Source of the DNA: Methylobacterium jeotgali
GTDB lineage: Bacteria > Pseudomonadota > Alphaproteobacteria > Rhizobiales > Beijerinckiaceae
NCBI RefSeq assembly: GCF_022179345.1
Contig: NZ_BPQR01000062.1
Coordinates: 1-64,000 of the forward strand
Length of the DNA stretch: 64,000 bases
Direction of reading: 5' to 3'
The translations under genes were made by a program, and so were the position numbers. Under the pieces are notes generated by a model that worked only from the letters and a program-made list of their open reading frames with translations, ran no database searches and was not told the DNA's origin. Shown piece by piece: positions 54,804-62,037 of this stretch. Within the stretch, counting starts at the first letter, position 1, and each line of letters begins with the position of its first letter.

Positions 54804-55787
54804 TTAGCGCCCGGCGGCGAGCGCCGGGGCGTGGCGCAGCTCGCCGAGCACCGCGGCGAGGAGGTCCGGGTTGATGGTCAGGTGCTCGATCGTGTCGAGC
54901 TTGCCCGCGAACTCCCGCGCCGCGAGTCCGAGGAGCACGGCGGGCGGCAGGTCGCGGTAGGTGGCGACCCGCTCCCGCTCGGCCTCCGCCCGCGCGCCCT
55001 CGACGGCGCGGATGCGCTCGGCCTCGGCCGCCGCCTCCAGGCCGCGGGCCTCCGCCTCGCCGGCCGCCCGTTCGCGCAGGTTCTGCGCCTCCTGCGCGAT
55101 CAGCACGGTCTCGCGGCGGGCGAGCTCGGTCCTGGTGGCGAGCTCGTTCTCGGCGATGGCCCGCTCCTTCTCGACGGCGAGCGCCCGGCGGCCGAAGGTG
55201 GCCTCGTCGGCCTTCCCCTGGAGCGCCTCGTAGGTCGGGGTCTGGAGGGCGCGCTCCAGCTCCTTGGTCGGCGCGAGGTCGGTGAGCCGCACGGAGACCG
55301 CCGCGACGCCGATCTCGGCCAGCGCCGGATCGGCGGCGAGCACCGATTCGAGCCGCAGGCGCAGGGGTTCGGGGCCGCCGTCGAGGAGCGCGCGGACCGG
55401 CTGGCCGCCGAGGTGCTGGAGCGTCGCCTGGGCGGCGATGCCGCTCAAGCGCGCCTCGATCTGCTCGACGGGCTCGCCCCTCAGGCGCCCGCTCCCGAGG
55501 TCGATCGAGAAGTCGATGCGGCTCGCGAGGCGCTCCGGGTCGACGACGTGCCAGCCGATCGTGCCCTGCACCGCGATCGACTGGAAGTCCGCGCTGCGGC
55601 CGCGCACGAAAAGAGTCATCTCGCGGTCGTCCATGGGGACCTCGCTGATGCTCGCGGTCTCCGGCCGGAACCAGAAGGCGAGCCCGCGCCCGCTGCCGCG
55701 CACCCGGCCCTTGCGGTAGCGCACGATGTGCCGGCTCGCCTCGCTGCGGAGCTGGGAGAGGATGCCGAAGCGGCGGATCGTGGCCAT
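54804..55787 (-). CDS. SPFH/Band 7 domain protein
   Basis: This 327-residue protein has an SPFH domain (FWFRPETASISEVPMDDREM; FQSIAVQGTIGWHVVDPERL; VAAVSVRLTDLAPTKELERA). A long Ala/Glu/Arg coiled coil follows (LARRETVLIAQEAQNLRERA; ARAEAERERVATYRDLP). There is no obvious N-terminal transmembrane segment. SPFH proteins usually form membrane-associated rings. It starts one base before the NrtR-like stop, so the two genes are tightly coupled. Confidence 0.87.
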   Translation of the reverse strand: MATIRRFGILSQLRSEASRHIVRYRKGRVRGSGRGLAFWFRPETASISEVPMDDREMTLFVRGRSADFQSIAVQGTIGWHVVDPERLASRIDFSIDLGSGRLRGEPVEQIEARLSGIAAQATLQHLGGQPVRALLDGGPEPLRLRLESVLAADPALAEIGVAAVSVRLTDLAPTKELERALQTPTYEALQGKADEATFGRRALAVEKERAIAENELATRTELARRETVLIAQEAQNLRERAAGEAEARGLEAAAEAERIRAVEGARAEAERERVATYRDLPPAVLLGLAAREFAGKLDTIEHLTINPDLLAAVLGELRHAPALAAGR

Positions 55788-55788
55788 G

Positions 55789-56532
55789 TCATGCCTCCTG
55801 TGACGGGCGTGGACGCTTGAAGCGGTAGAGCTCGGCCGGGCGGAACGAGGCGCCGGCCTCGCGCTCGCCGGTGGCCTCCAGCCAGCCGCGGTCGAGCATC
55901 CGGCGGCGGAAGGCGGGTTTGTTGAGGGGATGCCCGAGGATGCCCTCGTGCACGTCCTGGAGCTGGCGCAGGGTGAAGCGCTCCGGCAGCAGGGCGAAGC
56001 CGACCTCCGACCAGTCGAGCTTGCCCCGCAGGCGCAGGATGGCCATCGCCAGGATCTCGGCGTGGTCGAAGGCGAGCGGCAGCGGCTCCTTCTCGCGGAG
56101 CGAGAGCGCCGCGACCGGGCCGCCCGCCTCTCCCGCCCAGGCCACCTCGACGATGGCGGCGGTCAGCGCCCGCTCCCGGTCGAGCGCCTCGGCGAAGGCG
56201 TCCTCGGGGAGGAGCGCGAGATGGGCGACCGTGACGATCCGCATCCGCGGGTCCCGGTCGGGCGCGCCGAAGGTGTAGAGCTGCTCGAGATGGGCGCAGG
56301 CGATCCCCGCCTTCTCGGCGAGCACGCGGCGGGCGGCCGCCTCGATCCCCTCCTCGATCCCGACGAAGCCGCCGGGCAGCGCCCAGCGCCCCGCCTGGGG
56401 ATGCGCCTCCCGTCGGCGCAGCAGCACGGCGGGCCGTCCCTCGCGCAGGCCCAGCAGCACCAGGTCGACGGCGAGCGAGGGCCGCGGAAAGGCCTCGGGA
56501 TCGTAGGCGGACAGGAACTCGGCTTCGCTCAC
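55789..56532 (-). CDS. NrtR-like Nudix-domain transcriptional regulator
   Basis: This 247-residue protein joins an N-terminal Nudix fold (LLRRREAHPQAGRWALPGGF) to a C-terminal winged helix (LLPERFTLRQLQDVHEGILG; LNKPAFRRRMLDRGWLEATG). That is the NrtR architecture, which senses NAD-related metabolites such as ADP-ribose. The Nudix box reads RVLAEKAG where active enzymes have RE..EE..G, so hydrolysis is unlikely and ligand sensing is favoured. The start is GTG with AAGGTG upstream. A candidate operator lies at 56560–56573. Confidence 0.87.
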   Translation of the reverse strand: MSEAEFLSAYDPEAFPRPSLAVDLVLLGLREGRPAVLLRRREAHPQAGRWALPGGFVGIEEGIEAAARRVLAEKAGIACAHLEQLYTFGAPDRDPRMRIVTVAHLALLPEDAFAEALDRERALTAAIVEVAWAGEAGGPVAALSLREKEPLPLAFDHAEILAMAILRLRGKLDWSEVGFALLPERFTLRQLQDVHEGILGHPLNKPAFRRRMLDRGWLEATGEREAGASFRPAELYRFKRPRPSQEA

Positions 56533-56559
56533 GGCGGCACCTTATATGCGATCTGCAAT

Positions 56560-56573
56560 TTAGTTAGAAGTAA
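56560..56573 (-). promoter_or_regulatory. candidate NrtR-type operator
   Basis: TTAGTTAGAAGTAA is an imperfect dyad (TTA.TT..AA.TAA symmetric) 28 bases upstream of the NrtR-like start. It sits in an AT-rich patch between that gene and the divergent membrane-protein gene. It resembles TTAGT-containing NrtR sites, so autoregulation of the operon is plausible. Confidence 0.4.
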
Positions 56574-56589
56574 CATGGATATATGTCAA

Positions 56590-56607
56590 GCGGGGTCGCT
56601 ACCCCGC
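56590..56607. other. short hairpin in the divergent region
   Basis: GCGGGGT (56590–56596) pairs with ACCCCGC (56601–56607) around CGCT. It may be part of the 5' leader of the rightward gene. It is short and could be incidental. Confidence 0.35.
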
Positions 56608-56674
56608 CCCTGGCTCCGACGGGAGGAGCCTCCTATCTCGAAGGTCGATAGCCTTCCGCCGGGGACCGCCCTCG

Positions 56675-57835
56675 ATGCCGTTCCGCTCCCCCCGTCCCTG
56701 GATCGCGCTGGCGCTGGCGGCACTGCTGCTTGCCGGCACCGCCGCGCCGCTGCTCCCCGGCGCGGCGAGCGCTTTCCGGCTGCTGCGGGCGGCCGACGAC
56801 CCCGCCGCCCTCTCGGCCCTGCGGCTCGACGGCGTGCTGACGCCGGAGCGGGTCGGCGCGGAGATCGACACGGCAGTGGCGGCGGAGGACGAGGACCTGG
56901 CCCGAAGCTTCCTGGCGCTCGCCGACGCCCACGGCGTGCCGATCGAGGCGGAGCGCCGGGCGCGGGTCGCGGCGCTCGCCGACGGGGCGGCCTACCGGGC
57001 CGCGCGGGATTTCGCCGGCGGGGCCGTCAGCGGGCAGGCCGAGGGTGCGGCCGGGCTCGCCGGCGCGCTCGCCGCCGACGTGAGCGGGCTCGGCGATGTC
57101 CGCGACCTGCTGCGGGAGGGCGTGCCTTACCTGCGCGGCGAGCCGCACGATCCGCTGCTCCTCGGCCTCTCGGCGGTGGGGCTGGCGGCGACCGCCGCGA
57201 CCTGGGCCGGCGGCGTCGGCGCCCCGGCGCGGGGCGGTCTCAGCGTCCTCAAGGCGGCGCGCCGGCTCGGGCGCCTGCCGGCCCCCCTCGTCGCCGCCCT
57301 GACGCGGATGCTGCGCGCCGGCATCGACGCCGACGCCTTGCGCGCGACCCTCAAGGCGGGCGCGCGTCTCGATCTCGCGGGCCTGCGGCTCGGCGCCGGG
57401 GCGGCGGTGCGGCCGGCGGCGCTCGCCCGCTTCCGCGATCTCGGCCGCGACGTCCACGGCCTCTACCGCGCCATCGGCAGCCGCGGCGTCGTGCAGGTGC
57501 TCGGGCTCGCCCATACCCCCGCCGAGATCGCCCGCGCCGAGCGGCTCGCCGCCCGGCTCGGGCCCCGGACCCGCGCCGTGCTCACGCTGCTGGGGCGCTC
57601 GGCCCTGGTCCTCGGCGGCCTTCTCGCGACGCTGGTTCAGACCGTGCTCGCGGCGCTGGCCTGGATGCTCGGGCTCGCCCTGTTCTGCCGACGGCTCGGG
57701 CTGGCGATCGGCCGCGCGATCTGGCCTGCGCGCCGGGCCGGGGCGCCCTCCCGCGATCGCGGGCTCTCGTGGAGCGCCCGGTGGGACCGTCAGCGTCTCC
57801 CGTGGCGGCCGGTCCGGGCGGCCGCCTCCCCGTAA
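56675..57835 (+). CDS. hypothetical membrane protein with C-terminal hydrophobic helices
   Basis: This 386-residue protein has an N-terminal hydrophobic segment (WIALALAALLLAGTAAPLLP). A soluble helical part includes FRLLRAADDPAALSALRLDG and FLALADAHGVPIEAERRA. A hydrophobic region around LLLGLSAVGLAATAATWAGG and a final pair of helices (LLGRSALVLGGLLATLVQTV) follow, then a basic tail. It looks like a conserved envelope protein of unknown function. It is divergent from the NrtR-like operon. Confidence 0.75.
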   Translation: MPFRSPRPWIALALAALLLAGTAAPLLPGAASAFRLLRAADDPAALSALRLDGVLTPERVGAEIDTAVAAEDEDLARSFLALADAHGVPIEAERRARVAALADGAAYRAARDFAGGAVSGQAEGAAGLAGALAADVSGLGDVRDLLREGVPYLRGEPHDPLLLGLSAVGLAATAATWAGGVGAPARGGLSVLKAARRLGRLPAPLVAALTRMLRAGIDADALRATLKAGARLDLAGLRLGAGAAVRPAALARFRDLGRDVHGLYRAIGSRGVVQVLGLAHTPAEIARAERLAARLGPRTRAVLTLLGRSALVLGGLLATLVQTVLAALAWMLGLALFCRRLGLAIGRAIWPARRAGAPSRDRGLSWSARWDRQRLPWRPVRAAASP

Positions 57836-57940
57836 GCCCCGCCTCCGCGACGCCCCCCCCCGGGACTCGCCCGGAGACGAAGCGCGACAATCCTCCGCGG
57901 CCCGGCGCCTGGACACCAGACGGCGGGGTGGCGCGGGGCG

Positions 57941-58063
57941 TCAGCCCTTGCGAATCACCGGCGGGGGCTCGGCGGGCGCGACGGGCGGCTTCGTCGCGCA
58001 GGCGGCCGCCGCGAGGGTGAGAGGAGCCGCGACGGCGGCCCGGCCGGCGTATGCAACCTTCAA
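57941..58063 (-). CDS. small lipoprotein, hypothetical
   Basis: A short frame of 40 residues begins at a TTG: MKVAYAGRAAVAAPLTLAAA followed by A-C-A-T-K-P-P. The lipobox-like L-A-A-A-A-C gives a lipid-anchored peptide of about 20 residues rich in Pro/Ala. GAAGAGA lies about 10 bases upstream of the TTG. Many alphaproteobacteria carry such tiny lipoproteins. Translation is not proven. Confidence 0.5.
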   Translation of the reverse strand: MKVAYAGRAAVAAPLTLAAAACATKPPVAPAEPPPVIRKG

Positions 58064-58276
58064 ACGAGAAATCTCTTCGATGCCGGTTGCGTCCGGGGCT
58101 TGATCGACGGTGGCGAACGATCCGATCGGGCCATCTCGAGCGGGGCGTCCCGCGCCGCATCATTAATCGGCCCTTAAGCAGTTCGGCGTCTCGTTCGCCG
58201 GAAAGCCCGTCTCGGACGCCCGCGTCCGGCTGGCCCTCGCTCCGCTCCCGCGCGGGCGAGGCGGTGGAGACCTCGC

Positions 58277-60712
58277 ATGCCGGACAGCCTCCGGATCCCG
58301 CTCAAGCTCCTGAACGCGGCCCAGCTCGCAGGGATCGCGGCGGCCGCCTTCGGGGCGGCCTGGCTGGGGCTTGCCGCGTCGGGGGGACGGGGCGGCGGGG
58401 ACGAGGCGCAGCGCTTGGTGCTCACCGCCTCCCGTACCTTCGCCGAGGCGGTCGACGAGGGGCTGGCGGCGGCCACCGCCGATGCCCGCGGCGTCGCCCT
58501 GCTGCTGCGTCCCGACGAGCACGCCCTCTCCGATGCCGAGCGCTCCGCGATGCTGCGCGACTGGCTGGCCCTCAAGCCCGCCTATGGCGGCGCGACCCTC
58601 GCGGGCGGGGACGGCCGCGTGCGCGCGACCGGGGACGGGCGCGGGATCGGCGCCGACCAGTCGCGCCAGGGCTGGTTCCTGCGCGCCCGCGAGGCCGGCG
58701 CCGTCGTCGCGGCGCCGGGGGGCGGCGACGCCTTCGCCCTCGGCCTGGCGCTCCCGGCCCCCGGCGCCGAGCGGATGCTGCTGCGGGCCACGCCCGCCTT
58801 CTTCGCCGAGATCGAGGCCCGCGTCCGCCGCGCCCTCGATCTGCCCGACGCGGTCGCCTTCACGGTGACGGGCGCGGACGGGCGCGTGCTCGCGGGCGCC
58901 GGTCATGCGGGAAGCGCAGAGGCATCCCGCGCCCAGGCCGCCGCGCCGACCCGCGGGGCCCGCGACCTCGCCAATCCCGGCTGGCTCGTCTCGGCCGAGG
59001 GACCCGCCGTCGCGGCGCCCTCCCTGGTGCCGGGCCCCCGCGCCCTCGGGTTCGGGCTCGTCCTCGTCCTGGTCGCCGGCGGGATCGGCTACGGCCTCGG
59101 GGCGCGGGCCGCCCGACCGCTCGCCCGGCTCGCCGAGGAGGCGGAGGCCGGCGAGGGGCCCCCCGCCTCGCCGGTCGAGGAGATCGACCGCCTCACCCAC
59201 AGCGTCGCCGGCCGCGACCGGCGCTCCGGCGCGCTGCTCGCCAGTGCCGGCACCGGCCTCGATCGCATCCGGGGACGGCTGCGCAGCTTCGAGAGCATGT
59301 CGGGCTGGACCTGCTGGGAGATCGATCCGGAGACGCGCCAGATCCTCTGGTCGGACCGGGACGCCGCCGGAGCCTCGGACCGGGCCGGCGCCCTCGCCGA
59401 CCTCGCCGCGCGCTTCGATCCGGAGGACCATCCCCTCATCGACCTCACCATGCGGGCCGCCCTCGCCTCGGACGAGCCCCACGACGTCGTCCTGCGCACC
59501 CGCGGCCTGGGCGGGGCGCCGCCGCGCCGGGTGCTGATGCGCTTCCTCGGCGGGAGCGATGCGAGCGTCGGCGGGCCGCCGAGGGTCCACGCCCTCAGCC
59601 GGGAACTGCCGGAGGACGACGCGTCCGATCCCGCCCACGGGCTCAACGAGCGCCGCCGCAACGCCGTGCTCCGCCGGGTCACGGACGGGATCGTCCACGA
59701 CTTCAACGACGTCCTGACCATCGTTCTCGCCAATCTCGGCGTCCTCAGGCGCCGCCCGGGGCTCGATGCCGAGCAGGCGCGCCTCGTCGAGGGGGCCATC
59801 GCCGGGGGCCTGCGGGGCGCGGCGCTCACCCGGCGCATGCTGAGCCTGGTGCGCGGCGCGGGCGACGGCCCCGGCGAATGCGACCTCGCCGGCACGCTGG
59901 CCGCGCTGCTGCCCTTCCTCCAGGCCAACGTGATGCGGGGGGCGCCGACGATCGAGCGCGTGCCCGCCGGCCTGCCCCGGATCCTGTGCGGCGAGCGCCT
60001 CCTCGAGGTCGTGCTGCTCAACGTCGCCGTCCATGTCCGCGACCTCGGCCTGCCGGGCTTCGCGGTGGGCGCCGCCGCCCATGGCGCGGACGAGCCGCCG
60101 GCGCTCGGCCTGCCCGCCGGGTCCTACGTCCGGCTGCTCCTGGCCGGCGGGCGCCCGCCGGCCGACGCGCCGCCTCCGAGCCCCGGCTCCGCCGCTCTCG
60201 AGACGGCGGCGCGGCTCCTGGCGGAGCACGACATCGGCTGGCAGGTCGTCTCCGACGGGACCGACGGCGCCTCGTTCCTCGCCGAGATCTGGCTTCCGGC
60301 GGCGCCTCACGCGGCGCTCCCCGCCCCCGCGCCGGCGGCCGCGGACGCGCGCCGTCTGCGCATCCTCCTCGTCGAGAGCGACGGCCTCGTCCGGGCGAGC
60401 CTCGCCGAGGCGCTGGCCGATCTCGGCCACACCGTCGTCCAGGCGGGCTCCGGCGGGCACGCCCTCGCGCTTCTCGCCGAGAACGCCGCCTACGACGCGA
60501 TGATCGCCGACCAGGCGATGCCGGTCATGACCGGCCTGCAGCTCGCCGCGACCGTCGTCGAGCGCCATCCCGGCATCCGCGTCGTGCTGGCGAGCCCCCA
60601 CGGCCGGCTGCCGGCCTCCGCCCGGCAGTTCCTCCAGCTCGACAAGCCGTTCCGGCCCGAGGAGCTGGAGACGCTTCTCGGCGGGCTCGCGCCGCAGGCC
60701 CGCGCCGCCTGA
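58277..60712 (+). CDS. hybrid histidine-kinase-like protein with degenerate ATPase and C-terminal receiver
   Basis: This 811-residue protein has an N-terminal membrane segment (LAGIAAAAFGAAWLGLAASG), a periplasmic-type sensory region, and a second membrane helix near residue 260 (LGFGLVLVLVAGGIGYGLGA). A PAS-like part and the dimerisation box GIVHDFNDVLTIVLANLGVL carry the His. The ATPase N-box reads LLEVVLLNVAVHVRD, with the key Asn replaced by His, and the DxGxG box is missing, so autophosphorylation is unlikely. The receiver at the end keeps Asp (MIADQAMPVMTG) and Lys (LQLDKPFR). It may take phosphate from another kinase. It is next to the cellulose genes. Confidence 0.8.
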   Translation: MPDSLRIPLKLLNAAQLAGIAAAAFGAAWLGLAASGGRGGGDEAQRLVLTASRTFAEAVDEGLAAATADARGVALLLRPDEHALSDAERSAMLRDWLALKPAYGGATLAGGDGRVRATGDGRGIGADQSRQGWFLRAREAGAVVAAPGGGDAFALGLALPAPGAERMLLRATPAFFAEIEARVRRALDLPDAVAFTVTGADGRVLAGAGHAGSAEASRAQAAAPTRGARDLANPGWLVSAEGPAVAAPSLVPGPRALGFGLVLVLVAGGIGYGLGARAARPLARLAEEAEAGEGPPASPVEEIDRLTHSVAGRDRRSGALLASAGTGLDRIRGRLRSFESMSGWTCWEIDPETRQILWSDRDAAGASDRAGALADLAARFDPEDHPLIDLTMRAALASDEPHDVVLRTRGLGGAPPRRVLMRFLGGSDASVGGPPRVHALSRELPEDDASDPAHGLNERRRNAVLRRVTDGIVHDFNDVLTIVLANLGVLRRRPGLDAEQARLVEGAIAGGLRGAALTRRMLSLVRGAGDGPGECDLAGTLAALLPFLQANVMRGAPTIERVPAGLPRILCGERLLEVVLLNVAVHVRDLGLPGFAVGAAAHGADEPPALGLPAGSYVRLLLAGGRPPADAPPPSPGSAALETAARLLAEHDIGWQVVSDGTDGASFLAEIWLPAAPHAALPAPAPAAADARRLRILLVESDGLVRASLAEALADLGHTVVQAGSGGHALALLAENAAYDAMIADQAMPVMTGLQLAATVVERHPGIRVVLASPHGRLPASARQFLQLDKPFRPEELETLLGGLAPQARAA

Positions 60713-60908
60713 CGCGGCCCGGCACCGGTCCGAATCCTCCGCAAGCAAAGGCTTCGGGCTACGAAGGAATTTCGCCTGCGCGAACGAGATCAGCCGCGCC
60801 CCATGCAGGGTTGTCGCACGAACTTCCGCCTCTGCCGGAAGTCATTGTTAACCTTCACCAACCATAAATCCCCGGGTCGGCCCGACGATGCTCACGGAGG
60901 ACACGGCC

Positions 60909-61700
60909 TTGGCGACTCTCGACAGGACTCGCGCCCGCCGGATCGCGCTTCTGCTCGCGGCGCCGCTCGGCGCCGGCCCGGCGCTCGCGGCCGACCTGCC
61001 GCGTCCCTCGGCGGGCACCGCCGACTGGTACACGGGCGCGCAGCAGCAGGCCGTCGACGACAGCTGGGCGGTCGCCGTCGACGGCTCGGCCAGCGTCACC
61101 TCGAACAGCTCCGCCTTCGGCTCTGTGACGGTCACGGCCGCGCTCACCGCGCCCCCAACGGTGAGCGGCGCCCGGGTGCGGGTCGAGGGCGTGGCCGGCA
61201 CCTACGCCTATCCGGGCCAGGCGGTCGCCTCCCGCGTCACGGGCTATCAGCAGGAAGGCTCGCTGATGGGTGGCTACGAGTGGGTCTGGCAGGACGCCGC
61301 GCTCGCCGGCTACATCGGCCTCAATGTCCGCAGCAACCAGCTCTCCATCTCCGATCCCGGCAACCCGGTCGTCGGGACCGGCGTCGGGCTGAAGGTCGCC
61401 GGCAACTTTTACGCGAATCCGACCGATCGGACGATGGTCTCGGCCTACGGCTCGTACTCGACCAACTTCAACGCGTATTACTCGCGCTTTCGTGTCGGCT
61501 ATATGGTCGCGGACGGCGTCTACATCGGACCGGAAGCCCTGTTTCTCGGGGACGATTTCTTCCGGCAGTATCGTGTCGGCGCTCATCTGACCGGCGTCAG
61601 CTTCGGACCCGTGAAGATGTCGCTGGCCGTGGGCTATGTCCGCGACCGCGTCCAGGGAACGGGCTATTATTCCAGTGTCGAGGCCCGCGCGAATTTCTGA
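60909..61700 (+). CDS. bcsS: cellulose biosynthesis protein BcsS
   Basis: This 263-residue protein with a signal peptide (ARRIALLLAAPLGAGPALAA) matches the BcsS family, which accompanies bcsA in some Rhizobiales. It has a beta-rich body (YEWVWQDAALAGYIGLNVRS; MVSAYGSYSTNFNAYYSRFR; GYMVADGVYIGPEALFLGDD). A TTG at 60909 has GGAGG 8 bases upstream; an ATG at 60888 would add seven residues but has no such site. It is probably an outer-membrane or periplasmic protein. It is followed by bcsA. Confidence 0.85.
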   Translation: MATLDRTRARRIALLLAAPLGAGPALAADLPRPSAGTADWYTGAQQQAVDDSWAVAVDGSASVTSNSSAFGSVTVTAALTAPPTVSGARVRVEGVAGTYAYPGQAVASRVTGYQQEGSLMGGYEWVWQDAALAGYIGLNVRSNQLSISDPGNPVVGTGVGLKVAGNFYANPTDRTMVSAYGSYSTNFNAYYSRFRVGYMVADGVYIGPEALFLGDDFFRQYRVGAHLTGVSFGPVKMSLAVGYVRDRVQGTGYYSSVEARANF

Positions 61701-62037
61701 CGAAAGCCTTGCTTGTCGGAGTCGGCACAGATTTCATGAAAATTGTATCGATTCCGAAGTCTTTCCCGGCCGGAGAGAGCTTCCGGTTGCGCCGCTCAGA
61801 TCGTCGGCAAGCGGCTTCGAGGCGAAAGGTCGCATCGCTAGACCGTGACGACGACGTATTTCTCTTGATCACCGCCGGACTGAGCTTGGCGCCGGCGGAA
61901 ATACCGCCTTGCCATCGGCGGTGGCTTTTGGAAGATGATCCGATGCGAAACACGGCGCGCCGGAGCCTGCCGCGAGACTGATTCGGGAAACGGTCATTCT
62001 TTCTCGATACAACTGAAGGCGGTATCGGAGATCGCTC
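61701..62037. other. intergenic region between bcsS and bcsA
   Basis: No convincing gene is seen. A frame starting MKIVSIPKSFPAGESF at 61736 runs to 61981 (81 residues) but lacks a ribosome site and family features. The hairpin ACCGCC (61903–61908) / GGCGGT (61917–61922) followed by GGCTTTT could weakly terminate. Together these suggest that bcsA may have its own promoter. Confidence 0.4.

Noticed and set aside
61736..61981. 81-codon frame between bcsS and bcsA
   Set aside because: It has no ribosome site, no recognised family and a random-looking composition.
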